Source: DATIRA01 sp964553405 (GTDB lineage Bacteria > Pseudomonadota > Gammaproteobacteria > Steroidobacterales > Steroidobacteraceae). Taken from it: a stretch of DNA of 19,332 nt. Shown here in pieces: positions 7,220 to 13,184 of this stretch. The notes under the pieces were generated by a model, which worked only from the letters and a program-made list of their open reading frames with translations, did no database searches and was not told the origin of the DNA. The translations under genes were made by a program, and so were the position numbers. The stretch covers positions 1-19,332 of the forward strand of contig CAZKLS010000047.1 in NCBI GenBank assembly GCA_964553405.1, given 5' to 3'. Numbering within the stretch: position 1 is the stretch's first letter; each line of letters opens with the position of its first letter.

Positions 7220-7420
7220 ATGAACGTGAACGTTGGTGGAGTCGATCGCGTGCTGCGGATCGTCGTGGGAGTCGCGCTGCTGTCGCTGTTCTTCCTGCTG
7301 GAAGGCAACGCGCGCTACTGGGGCCTCGTGGGGCTGGTGCCGCTGATGACCGGGTTGTTCCGCGTCTGTCCCGCGTATTCGCTGTTCGGGATCAGCACCT
7401 GCCCGATGAACAAGAGCTGA
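7220..7420 (+). CDS. DUF2892 inner-membrane protein (YgaP-like transmembrane domain)
   Basis: This 66-aa protein starts at ATG 7220 behind a strong GGAGG (7206-7210). It begins MNVNVGGVDRVLRIVVG, the usual opening of DUF2892 proteins, followed by two short hydrophobic segments (IVVGVALLSLFFLL and YWGLVGLVPLMTGLF). It ends CPAYSLFGISTCPMNK, where the two cysteines match the family's CP.Y..FG..TC pattern. In E. coli YgaP this domain is fused to a rhodanese; here it stands alone. The precise role of the free domain is unknown; sulfur or membrane stress is the usual guess. Its 3' end is 11 nt from the second assembly gap. Confidence 0.88.
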   Translation: MNVNVGGVDRVLRIVVGVALLSLFFLLEGNARYWGLVGLVPLMTGLFRVCPAYSLFGISTCPMNKS

Positions 7421-7431
7421 GCCCTCACCCG

Positions 7432-7531
7432 NNNNNNNNNNNNNNNNNNNNNNNNNNNNNNNNNNNNNNNNNNNNNNNNNNNNNNNNNNNNNNNNNNNNN
7501 NNNNNNNNNNNNNNNNNNNNNNNNNNNNNNN
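7432..7531. other. Assembly gap (100 N) between convergent genes
   Basis: A second run of exactly 100 N lies between the ends of the DUF2892 gene (+) and trxC (-). Convergent 3' ends often carry hairpin terminators or intergenic repeats, which may be why assembly broke here. The true length is unknown. Confidence 0.95.
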
Positions 7532-7539
7532 GTCTCCGA

Positions 7540-7977
7540 TCAGCCGACCGCGGTCCTGAGCCAGCTGCGCAGCGACATCGGGTCCATCGCGCCCGGCTGG
7601 CGCGCGACTTCCCGGCCGCCCTTGAACACGATCAGCGTCGGGATACTGCGGATGCCGTAACGTCCCGCGATGCCCTGCGCCAGGTCGGTGTTCAGCTTCG
7701 CGAAGCGCGCGCTCGGTTCCATTTCGCCCGCCACCTGCTCGTAGGCCGGGGCCATCATCCGGCAGGGCGCGCACCACGGTGCCCAGAAGTCCACGACCAG
7801 CGGCAGGTCGTTCTTCTTCAGGTGCTGATCAAAGCTCTGTTCGGTCAATTCGAAGGGATTGCCGTCGAACAGCGGCGTGTGGCAGCGCGGGCAGCGCGGC
7901 TGTTCGCCGAGGCGCTCGGTCGGCACGCGTACGGCGCCGGCGCAGTGCTGGCAGACGACCTGGCTGGACTGGGACAT
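7540..7977 (-). CDS. trxC: Thioredoxin 2 (zinc-ribbon thioredoxin)
   Basis: The 145-aa cytoplasmic disulfide reductase has the two-part layout that separates TrxC from TrxA. An N-terminal zinc ribbon (C9-x2-C12 and C29-x2-C32) is followed by a thioredoxin fold with VVDFWAPWCAPCRMMAP. The redox pair is C69 and C72. The active site reads WCAPC, with Ala in place of the Gly of E. coli WCGPC. The cis-proline block is IRSIPTLIVFKGG. ATG 7977 follows GGAG by 6 nt on the minus strand. E. coli trxC is in the OxyR regulon, but I see no OxyR motif here. It is divergent from cbpA, pairing two protein-repair functions around one intergenic region. Confidence 0.95.
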   Translation of the reverse strand: MSQSSQVVCQHCAGAVRVPTERLGEQPRCPRCHTPLFDGNPFELTEQSFDQHLKKNDLPLVVDFWAPWCAPCRMMAPAYEQVAGEMEPSARFAKLNTDLAQGIAGRYGIRSIPTLIVFKGGREVARQPGAMDPMSLRSWLRTAVG

Positions 7978-8020
7978 GGAAACTCCGGGTTGAATGTCGA
8001 TGGTCGAGGCTGAAGATTGG

Positions 8021-8044
8021 GGCTTGCGCGGCCGGCTGCAAGCC
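8021..8044. promoter_or_regulatory. Inverted repeat between divergent trxC and cbpA
   Basis: GGCTTGC (8021-8027) and GCAAGCC (8038-8044) form a perfect 7-bp dyad with a 10-nt spacer, 44 bp upstream of trxC and 88 bp upstream of cbpA. It could be an operator serving one or both promoters. No regulator is identified and no T tract follows, so termination is unlikely. Confidence 0.4.
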
Positions 8045-8131
8045 AGGGCACCCTTGTGTCCCGGCAGCCCGCCTCCAACTTGGGTTTCATGCGGCGGCCC
8101 GCAGCCCGGATCGCGGGGTTAGAGTAGCGTC

Positions 8132-9097
8132 ATGCAATTCAGGGATTACTACCAGGTCATGGGCGTCGCGCGGGACGCCAGCCAGGACGAGATCAAACGC
8201 GCCTACCGCAAGCTCGCGCGGAAGTTCCACCCCGACGTCAGCAAGGAAAAGGACGCCGAGGAGAAGTTCAAGGAGCTGCAGGAGGCCTACGAGGTCCTGA
8301 AGGACCCGGAGAAGCGCGCGGCCTACGACCAGCTGGGCGCGAACTGGCGCTCGGGCCAGGAGTTCCGCCCGCCGCCGGACTGGGGCACGGGCTTCGAGCA
8401 CTCGCGCAGACCCGGCGGGGGCCGCTTCGAGGATGCCGCCCAGTTCAGCGATTTCTTCTCCGAGTTGTTCGGTGCGCGCAGCCCCTTCGGCGCGGCGCGC
8501 GGCCCGGGCGCGCAGTCGCAGCGCGGCTTCGCCGCCGCCGGCCAGGATCACGTCGCCCGGATCGAGGTGGACCTGGAGGATGCCTATCGGGGCGGCACGC
8601 GCAGCATCGAACTGCGGACCCCGGAGCTCACGTCGGACGGCCACGTCGTGGTCAGGCCGCGGACGCTGAAGGTCTCGATTCCCGCCGGCGTCACCGAAGG
8701 CCAGCAGATCCGGCTCGCAGGACAGGGCAGCCCGGGTGTCGGCGGAGGCCCGTCTGGCGACCTGTATCTCGAGGTGCACGTGAAGCCGCATCGCATGTTC
8801 GAGCTCGACGGCCGCGACGTCACGCTGAGCCTGCCGGTCGCGCCCTGGGAGGCGGGACTCGGCGAAACGGTCTCGGTGCCGACGCTCGGCGGGGACGTCG
8901 AGATGAAACTGCCGGCCGGCGCTCGCGCCGGCCAGAAGCTGCGCCTGCGCGGCCGCGGCCTGCCGGGAAACCCGCCGGGCGACCAGTACGTCGTGCTGCG
9001 GATCGTGCTGCCACCGGACAGCCCCGCGGCGCGTTCCAACTACGAGCGCATGAAGCGCGAGGTTCCCTTCGATCCACGCGCGGACCTGCGCAGGTAG
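8132..9097 (+). CDS. cbpA: DnaJ-class co-chaperone CbpA
   Basis: This 321-aa type II J-protein stimulates DnaK ATP hydrolysis and can bind curved DNA. The J domain fills residues 1-70, with DYYQVMGV, KRAYRKLARKFHPDVS (HPD at 33-35) and FKELQEAYEVLKDPEKRAAYD. A short Gly/Phe-rich linker follows (about 85-130). Two beta-sandwich C-terminal domains cover about 140-310 (VDLEDAYRGGTRSIELRTPE, then LPVAPWEAGLGETVSVPTLGG). No CxxCxGxG zinc repeats are present, which excludes DnaJ itself. The length is slightly above that of E. coli CbpA (306 aa). cbpM follows 12 nt later, confirming the identification. The start lacks a good Shine-Dalgarno, having only AGAGTAG. Confidence 0.95.
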   Translation: MQFRDYYQVMGVARDASQDEIKRAYRKLARKFHPDVSKEKDAEEKFKELQEAYEVLKDPEKRAAYDQLGANWRSGQEFRPPPDWGTGFEHSRRPGGGRFEDAAQFSDFFSELFGARSPFGAARGPGAQSQRGFAAAGQDHVARIEVDLEDAYRGGTRSIELRTPELTSDGHVVVRPRTLKVSIPAGVTEGQQIRLAGQGSPGVGGGPSGDLYLEVHVKPHRMFELDGRDVTLSLPVAPWEAGLGETVSVPTLGGDVEMKLPAGARAGQKLRLRGRGLPGNPPGDQYVVLRIVLPPDSPAARSNYERMKREVPFDPRADLRR

Positions 9098-9109
9098 CCT
9101 GGGCCCGAG

Positions 9110-9433
9110 ATGAGCATGGAAAACGAACGCATCCTGGTAGGACAGCTTCTGGACGAATCCTCGTGGCTCGAGGTCGGCGAGTTCTGCACTCAGCTGCACG
9201 TCGAGCGCAGCTGGGTGGTGGAACTGGTCGACGCCGGCGTGATCGAGCCGCAGGGCGTCGAGCCCGAGGCCTGGCGTTTCCCGGCCAGCGCGCTGCTGCG
9301 AGCGCGCGTCACGTCACGGCTGGTCGAGGACCTCGGCGTCAATCTGGAGGCGGCTGCGCTGATCCTCGACCTGCTCGAGGAGCGGCGGCAACTGGAGGCG
9401 CGGCTGCGCCAGCTCGAGCAGCTGCTGGGCTGA
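9110..9433 (+). CDS. cbpM: Chaperone modulator CbpM
   Basis: The 107-aa product is a small MerR-like helical protein that binds the CbpA J domain and blocks its co-chaperone and DNA-binding activity. In the sequence, WLEVGEFCTQLHVERSWVVELVDAGVIEP is the typical helix-turn-helix-like N-terminal half. WRFPASALLRARVTSRLVEDLGVNLEAAALILDLL is the characteristic middle. The C-terminal EERRQLEARLRQLEQLLG is a short coiled coil. It lies 12 nt after cbpA on the same strand, surely in one operon. An alternative start two codons in (ATG 9116) cannot be excluded. The 80 nt downstream, before the convergent receiver gene, show no clear terminator. Confidence 0.92.
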   Translation: MSMENERILVGQLLDESSWLEVGEFCTQLHVERSWVVELVDAGVIEPQGVEPEAWRFPASALLRARVTSRLVEDLGVNLEAAALILDLLEERRQLEARLRQLEQLLG

Positions 9434-9513
9434 GTCCCGGGCGGTCGCGGCGCAGGGCATTCCGCCGCTCGGCCGGCAGGCCCGCCGTTACGCGAGCCGA
9501 CCTTGCTGGCCGC

Positions 9514-9924
9514 TCAGACGCGCACGATGTGCCCGGAGCGGCCGAGCAGCTTCTGCACGTGTTTCAGCACCGCCACGTCCACGTACGGCTTCTCGATGAA
9601 GTCGGTCGCACCTTCGCGCATCGCGGCCACGGCCGTCGGCACGTCGGACTCGTCCGCGAGCAGGATCACCGGAACGTCCTCACCGGCGCTGCGCAGCCTG
9701 CGCAGCAACTCGAGCCCGGACATGCCGGGCAGCAGCAGGTCCACGACCAGGCAGGCGACCTCGCGCCGTCCGGGTGCGAGCAGGAAGCTTTCGGCACTGT
9801 CGAACGTGGACACGTCGACGCCCAGCCTGCGCAGCAGGGCACTCAGCCCCTTGCGGGTGACGGGATCGGGGTCGATGACTCCGACGTTGGTCGGAGTTTC
9901 CTGCGGTGCCGGCGGTTCTGTCAT
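9514..9924 (-). CDS. Single-domain response regulator (FixJ-type receiver, no output domain)
   Basis: This 136-aa receiver most resembles the FixJ receiver: LSALLRRLGVDVSTFDSAESFL, the phosphoacceptor loop VVDLLLPGMSG with D62, DVPTAVAAMREGATDFIEKP with K112. It ends right after the domain, so it has no DNA-binding part. Two switch positions are unusual. The acidic pair after the first strand is D18-P19-D20 rather than consecutive acids, and the switch Thr (TGHGD in FixJ) is Ala90 (LADESD). Phosphotransfer may be weak or the domain may act by binding. It lies 205 bp downstream of the fixLJ pair on the same strand, with its own upstream palindromes. A FixT-like inhibitor of FixL is a reasonable guess. 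No Shine-Dalgarno precedes ATG 9924. Confidence 0.88.
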   Translation of the reverse strand: MTEPPAPQETPTNVGVIDPDPVTRKGLSALLRRLGVDVSTFDSAESFLLAPGRREVACLVVDLLLPGMSGLELLRRLRSAGEDVPVILLADESDVPTAVAAMREGATDFIEKPYVDVAVLKHVQKLLGRSGHIVRV

Positions 9925-10055
9925 TGTTAGGTGCGACCACGGTTTCAGCCGGCGACAGCTTGGCCGCAGGGAGGATCTGTTGCGGCGGCTGGTCCGGCGA
10001 GCCGTGGTCGCTGGAGAACGAGTGTTCCCGCCGACTCCGGAGCGGAGAATCGGGA

Positions 10056-10118
10056 CTTATACCTAAAAATGCAGCGTCAAATCGCAGCTTTGCTGCAGCA
10101 ACCGCGTTGCAGTGCAAC
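10056..10118 (-). promoter_or_regulatory. Tandem palindromes and -10-like element upstream of the receiver gene
   Basis: TTGCTGCAGCAA (10090-10101) is a perfect 12-bp palindrome. GTTGCA-g-TGCAAC (10106-10118) is a perfect 6-bp dyad right beside it. On the minus strand they precede TTGACG (10080-10075) and TATAAG (10061-10056), which look like promoter hexamers, although their 13-nt spacing is too short for a normal sigma-70 promoter. The dyads lie just after the fixJ stop, so they could instead be its 3' hairpins. The rest of the spacer (9925-10055) holds nothing I recognise. Confidence 0.4.
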
Positions 10119-10129
10119 AGCCGGGGATC

Positions 10130-10753
10130 TCAGGCCTCGGGCCGCTCGACCTCGAGCACCATGCGGACGAGGTGGGCGAGCGAGTGGGCTTCCATTTTCT
10201 CCATCACGCGCGCGCGGTGAATCTCGACCGTGCGCTGGCTCAGGTTCAGGTCGCCGGCGATCACCTTGTTCGCCTTGCCGGCGACGACGAGGTCGAGCAC
10301 CTCGCGCTCGCGCGGGGTCAGCGAATCGAGCCGCTTGCGGATCATGTTGCGCTCCGCGAGCATCCTGCGGCTTCCCGCATCCTTCTCGAGGGCCTGGTTG
10401 ATCCTGTCCAGCAGGTCCTGATCGCGGAACGGCTTCTGGATGAAGTCGACGGCGCCGGCCTGCATCGCCTCGACCGCCATCGGCACGTCGCCATGGCCGG
10501 TGATGAAGATGATCGGCAGGATCGAGTGATGCTCGTTCAGCTTCTGCTGCAGTTCCAGTCCGCTCATGCCCGGCATCCGGATATCGAGCACGAGGCAACC
10601 CGGGTGATCGTCCCGATGTGCGTCGAGGAACTCCTGCCCGGATTCGTACACCTCGACCGGCAGGCCGACCGACTTCAGCAGCATCCTGAGCGAGTCCCGA
10701 ACCGCGGCGTCGTCATCGACGACGAAGACGGTCGGCTTCGTTTCCTTGATCAC
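10130..10753 (-). CDS. fixJ: FixJ-family two-component response regulator
   Basis: The 207-aa regulator has a receiver (about 8-125) with the full set of switch residues: the acidic cluster DDD at 13-15, phosphoacceptor D57 in LVLDIRMPGMSG, Thr in FITGHGDVPMAVEAMQAG and the Lys in DFIQKPF. A LuxR-type helix-turn-helix follows (about 142-205): LDSLTPREREVLDLVVAGKANKVIAGDLN and LSQRTVEIHRARVMEKM. Length matches FixJ (about 204 aa). The start codon is GTG at 10753, overlapping the kinase stop (GTGA), with GGGAGAA upstream inside the kinase gene, so the two are translationally coupled. Phosphorylated FixJ-type proteins activate promoters; likely targets would be the nearby cco genes or an fnr/fixK gene outside the window. 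Confidence 0.9.
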   Translation of the reverse strand: MIKETKPTVFVVDDDAAVRDSLRMLLKSVGLPVEVYESGQEFLDAHRDDHPGCLVLDIRMPGMSGLELQQKLNEHHSILPIIFITGHGDVPMAVEAMQAGAVDFIQKPFRDQDLLDRINQALEKDAGSRRMLAERNMIRKRLDSLTPREREVLDLVVAGKANKVIAGDLNLSQRTVEIHRARVMEKMEAHSLAHLVRMVLEVERPEA

Positions 10754-12315
10754 TCATCTTCTCCCGTAGCGTCCGGCGAGGCCGGCACAGTGAAGTGAAA
10801 CCTGGCGCCGCGCCCCTCGTTGGGAGTGTGCCACAGCCGCCCGCCGTGAGCCCGGACGATCGAGCGGCTGATCGCGAGTCCGAGCCCGGTACCGCCCGAC
10901 TTGGTCGTGAAGAAGGGATTGAACAGGTGGTCGGTCGCCTCGGGGTCGAGGCCCGGGCCACGATCCGACACGGTGATCTCGATTTCACGCTCGCCCGAGC
11001 GCCGGGCGGTCAGCACGACCTCGCGGTCCTGTTCCTCGGCTTCGGCCAGCGCGTCGATCGCGTTGCGCACCAGGTTGAGCACGACCTGCTGCAGCTGGAT
11101 CGGGTCCGCGTAGACGGTGGGAACCCTGCCCTCGGACTCGATGCGGAGCTGGATGTTGTGCAGCCGTGCATCCGGCTCCGCGAGCGTCCGCAGGTCCTCG
11201 AGCAGCCGGCGGCAGTTCACCGGCTCGCGCGTCACCTCGCGATTCTTGACGAAGTTGCGCAGCCGGCGGATCACCTCGCCCGCCCGCAGTGCCTGTGAGT
11301 TGATCTGCTCGAGCGCCGCGAGCACTTCCTCGTGGTCCGGTGCCGGCTGGCTCATCAGGCGCCGGCAGGCCTGCGCGTAGGTGGCGATCGCCGCGAGCGG
11401 CTGGTTGATCTCGTGCGCGAGGCCGGCGGCCATCTCGCCCATCGTCGAGAGGCGGCTGAAATGGGTCAGGCGCTCCTGCAACTGCCGCGCTTCTTCCTCC
11501 GCGTAACGGCGGTCGGTGACGTCGTGGATCGTGCCGACGTATTTCTCGATCTGCTCGTCCGCGCCGCGCACGGCCTGCGCGATGTGATGCAGATGCCGCA
11601 GCCGGCCGTCCGGCAGCACGACGCGGTACTCGATGTCGAGCGGCTTGAGCGTCGCGTCCATCGCCTCGAAGCCTTCCTCGAGCCGCTTCCGGTCGCCCGG
11701 GTGAACCCAGTCCCTGAGGTAGGTTGCCCGGTCGACGGAGGCCTGCTCGGGCGGCAGCTCGAGGATCCGCTGCAGTTGCGGGGACAGGTAGTCCTTCGTC
11801 CGCCCGTTCGTGTGCAGCACGTAGTTGCCGAGGTTGGCGAGTTCCTGGGCGAGCCGCAGTTCCGTCTCGCTGCGGCGCAGCCGGTCCTCGGCCTCGCGAC
11901 GCAGCGTGATGTCGCGGATGAAACCCACGAACCGGGGCGGGTCCATCCCGCCCACTTCGCCGACGGCCAGCTCGCAGGGAAACACGCTGCCGTCCTTGCG
12001 ACGCGCCCTGACTTCCCGCCCGATGCCGATGATGCGCGGCTGGCCGGTACTCGAGTAGCGCCTCATGTACCCGTCGTGCTCCGAGCGGTACGGCTCGGGC
12101 ATCAGTTCCCGGACGTTCAGGCCGACGATCTCCTCCGGCGCGTAACCGAACATCCTCTGCGCGGAGAGGCTGAAATGCTGGATCGTGCCTTCGTGATCGA
12201 TCACGAGGATCGCGTCCACGGCGGCGTCGAGGATGGCCTGGAACTCGAGTTCCGGCGGCGTAGGGCCCGTCGGCGCGGTCGTGGAACGGCGATGCTGCGG
12301 GGTCGCTCTGGGCAT
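10750..12315 (-). CDS. fixL: FixL-like PAS-PAS sensor histidine kinase with intact heme-pocket residues
   Basis: This 521-aa kinase has no membrane segment and should be cytoplasmic. PAS 1 (about 22-140) contains EHDGYMRRY and IIGIGR. H80 and R100 have exactly the spacing of the proximal heme His200 and oxygen-contacting Arg220 of Bradyrhizobium FixL, and R86, I95 and I98 also match. PAS 2 (about 150-270) has the DYLSPQLQRILELP and VTDRR ends of a signalling PAS. The dimerization helix has LAHEINQPLAAI with phospho-acceptor H301. The ATPase domain shows NLVRNAIDAL, DRGPGLD, NPFFTTKSGGTGLGLAIS. Oxygen-inhibited autophosphorylation is therefore predicted. It is coupled to fixJ by a 4-bp overlap and divergent from hsp20. 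TodS/StyS-like kinases are an alternative, but they lack this heme motif. Confidence 0.85.
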   Translation of the reverse strand: MPRATPQHRRSTTAPTGPTPPELEFQAILDAAVDAILVIDHEGTIQHFSLSAQRMFGYAPEEIVGLNVRELMPEPYRSEHDGYMRRYSSTGQPRIIGIGREVRARRKDGSVFPCELAVGEVGGMDPPRFVGFIRDITLRREAEDRLRRSETELRLAQELANLGNYVLHTNGRTKDYLSPQLQRILELPPEQASVDRATYLRDWVHPGDRKRLEEGFEAMDATLKPLDIEYRVVLPDGRLRHLHHIAQAVRGADEQIEKYVGTIHDVTDRRYAEEEARQLQERLTHFSRLSTMGEMAAGLAHEINQPLAAIATYAQACRRLMSQPAPDHEEVLAALEQINSQALRAGEVIRRLRNFVKNREVTREPVNCRRLLEDLRTLAEPDARLHNIQLRIESEGRVPTVYADPIQLQQVVLNLVRNAIDALAEAEEQDREVVLTARRSGEREIEITVSDRGPGLDPEATDHLFNPFFTTKSGGTGLGLAISRSIVRAHGGRLWHTPNEGRGARFHFTVPASPDATGEDE

Positions 12316-12343
12316 GTTCTCGGTGGACGAGTTCCAAACGCGT

Positions 12344-12382
12344 AATCGTAAGTGATTGGCGGCGGCTGTAGTAGGTATTACA
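12344..12382. promoter_or_regulatory. Dyad elements in the fixL-hsp20 divergent region
   Basis: AATC-N6-GATT (12344-12357) and the imperfect 16-bp palindrome TGTAGTAGGTATTACA (12367-12382) lie 29-67 bp before the kinase ATG. They contain GTAAGT (12348) and GTAGTAGG (12368), 20 bp apart, which loosely resemble the GTAMGTAG element I recall for rhizobial FixJ. Autoregulation by the neighbouring FixJ is a possibility only. Confidence 0.35.
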
Positions 12383-12446
12383 GGAAAGGGCGCTATGCAC
12401 GCTTGCGAATTCCTGCCGCCGGCCGCAGGGCGGACAATATGTTCAG

Positions 12447-12466
12447 GGCCTCAAAGAGGCCGTTTT
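12447..12466 (+). promoter_or_regulatory. Hairpin in the hsp20 leader
   Basis: GGCCTC-AAA-GAGGCC (12447-12461) is a perfect 6-bp hairpin followed by GTTTTC. The latter could pair with GGAAAC (12484-12489) just upstream of the GGGAGGG ribosome site. It may be an attenuator or part of a temperature-responsive leader, as several small heat-shock genes carry RNA thermometers. The hairpin is visible; the role is inferred. Confidence 0.35.
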
Positions 12467-12502
12467 CAGAGTGCCAATGAAGGGGAAACCCGGGAGGGCG
12501 CC

Positions 12503-12940
12503 ATGAGACTGACACGCTGGGAACCGTTCCGTGAGATGGACGAGCTCCTGAAGGGCTTTACGCCGCTCTTCGGCCGCCTGCCGGCGGCGAGGATGGGCGA
12601 GGCCGAGTTCGAATTCCTGCCGCCGGCCGACATCATCGAGCGCGAGAAGGAGTACCTGATCAAGATCGACCTGCCGGACGTCAGGAAGGAGGACGTCAAG
12701 GTGCTGTTCGAGGACGGGATGCTCACGATCAAGGGTGAGCGCAAAGTCGAGAAGGAGGTCAAGGGCGAGAAGGTGCACCGGACCGAGCGGATGTTCGGCG
12801 CGTTCGAGCGCAGCTTCGCGCTGCCGGAGGACGTGGACGCCGAGAAGATCCGCGCCGAGTCGAAGGACGGCGTGCTGCTGCTGTTCCTGCCGAGGACCGG
12901 GGCGCCGAAGCACCGGCCGCTGGAGATCGCGATCCACTAG
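12503..12940 (+). CDS. Small heat-shock protein of the Hsp20/alpha-crystallin family
   Basis: The 145-aa holdase chaperone binds unfolding proteins without ATP and hands them to DnaK/ClpB. The start at ATG 12503 follows GGGAGGG by 5 nt. The N-terminal arm begins MRLTRWEPFREMDELL. The alpha-crystallin domain covers about 40-135: FLPPADIIEREKEYLIKIDLPDVRKEDVKV, then LTIKGERKVEKEVKGEKVHRTERMFGAFERSFALPEDVD and the A-x-x-x-x-G-V-L signature AESKDGVLLLFLPR. The end, LEIAIH, contains the I-x-I motif that docks neighbouring dimers in oligomers. It is divergent from the fixL-like kinase and ends just before a terminator. No clear sigma-32 promoter is visible; GACAAT (12433-12438) is a weak -10 candidate. 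Confidence 0.94.
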   Translation: MRLTRWEPFREMDELLKGFTPLFGRLPAARMGEAEFEFLPPADIIEREKEYLIKIDLPDVRKEDVKVLFEDGMLTIKGERKVEKEVKGEKVHRTERMFGAFERSFALPEDVDAEKIRAESKDGVLLLFLPRTGAPKHRPLEIAIH

Positions 12941-12965
12941 CCGCGGGCTGCGGCGTTCTGAAAAG

Positions 12966-13002
12966 GGCCCTCTTCCGCGCGGGCGGGGAGGGCCTGGTTT
13001 TT
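12966..13002 (+). terminator. Rho-independent terminator of hsp20
   Basis: GGCCCTC (12966-12972) pairs with GAGGGCC (12988-12994) around a 15-nt GC-rich loop and is followed by TTTTT (12998-13002). The T tract directly abuts the first heptad of the downstream repeat array. Confidence 0.8.
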
Positions 13003-13079
13003 AGGGGATAGGGGGTAGGGGGTAGGGGATAGGGGATAGAGTGGAGCGGATAGGAACTAGGGGATAGCGGGTAGTGAAG
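13003..13079 (+). repeat. Left heptad array, 11 units, G-quadruplex prone
   Basis: Eleven units of exactly 7 nt, each beginning AG, run without a phase break: AGGGGAT, AGGGGGT (twice), AGGGGAT (twice), then degenerate forms such as AGCGGAT and AGCGGGT. The first five give G runs of 4, 5, 5, 4 and 4 separated by TA or ATA (13004-13035), a textbook G-quadruplex pattern on the plus strand. The first 21 nt counted from 13001 are exactly complementary to 13152-13172. Confidence 0.9.
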
Positions 13080-13105
13080 GAGCCCGGACGCTCGGCTCGG
13101 CGTTC

Positions 13106-13184
13106 TCTGTCTATCCGCTACCCGCTAGTCGCTACCCGCTTCTTCCACTATCCCCTACCCCCTATCCCCTAACCCCTTCTTCCT
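13106..13184 (-). repeat. Right heptad array, 11 units, inverted relative to the left
   Basis: Read on the minus strand from 13184, the units are AGGAAGA, AGGGGTT, AGGGGAT, AGGGGGT, AGGGGAT, AGTGGAA, a GA insertion, AGCGGGT, AGCGACT, AGCGGGT, AGCGGAT, AGACAGA. The outermost unit begins inside the TAG stop codon of the SafE-like gene. Four G runs (13152-13176) make a second potential quadruplex, on the minus strand. A 26-nt spacer (13080-13105) separates the arms. It probably also serves as the 3' end of the cco operon. Confidence 0.9.

Noticed and set aside
6203..7777. Extended frame running from iaaA through the N gap into the trxC region
   Set aside because: Translation through N bases is artificial; the true iaaA start is ATG 7114 with a ribosome site.
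7978..8131. OxyR site upstream of trxC
   Set aside because: No ATAG/CTAT half-site pattern is present; only the GGCTTGC dyad was found.
10745..10760. TTGATCACTCATC as an FNR/Anr box
   Set aside because: The second half is poor and it lies in the coding overlap of fixL and fixJ.
13003..13184. Heptad array considered as a CRISPR array
   Set aside because: Units are 7 nt and contiguous with no unique spacers, and no cas genes are nearby.
13003..13184. Array considered as a telomere or replicon end
   Set aside because: The repeat resembles telomeric DNA, but it lies between intact genes inside a continuous sequence.
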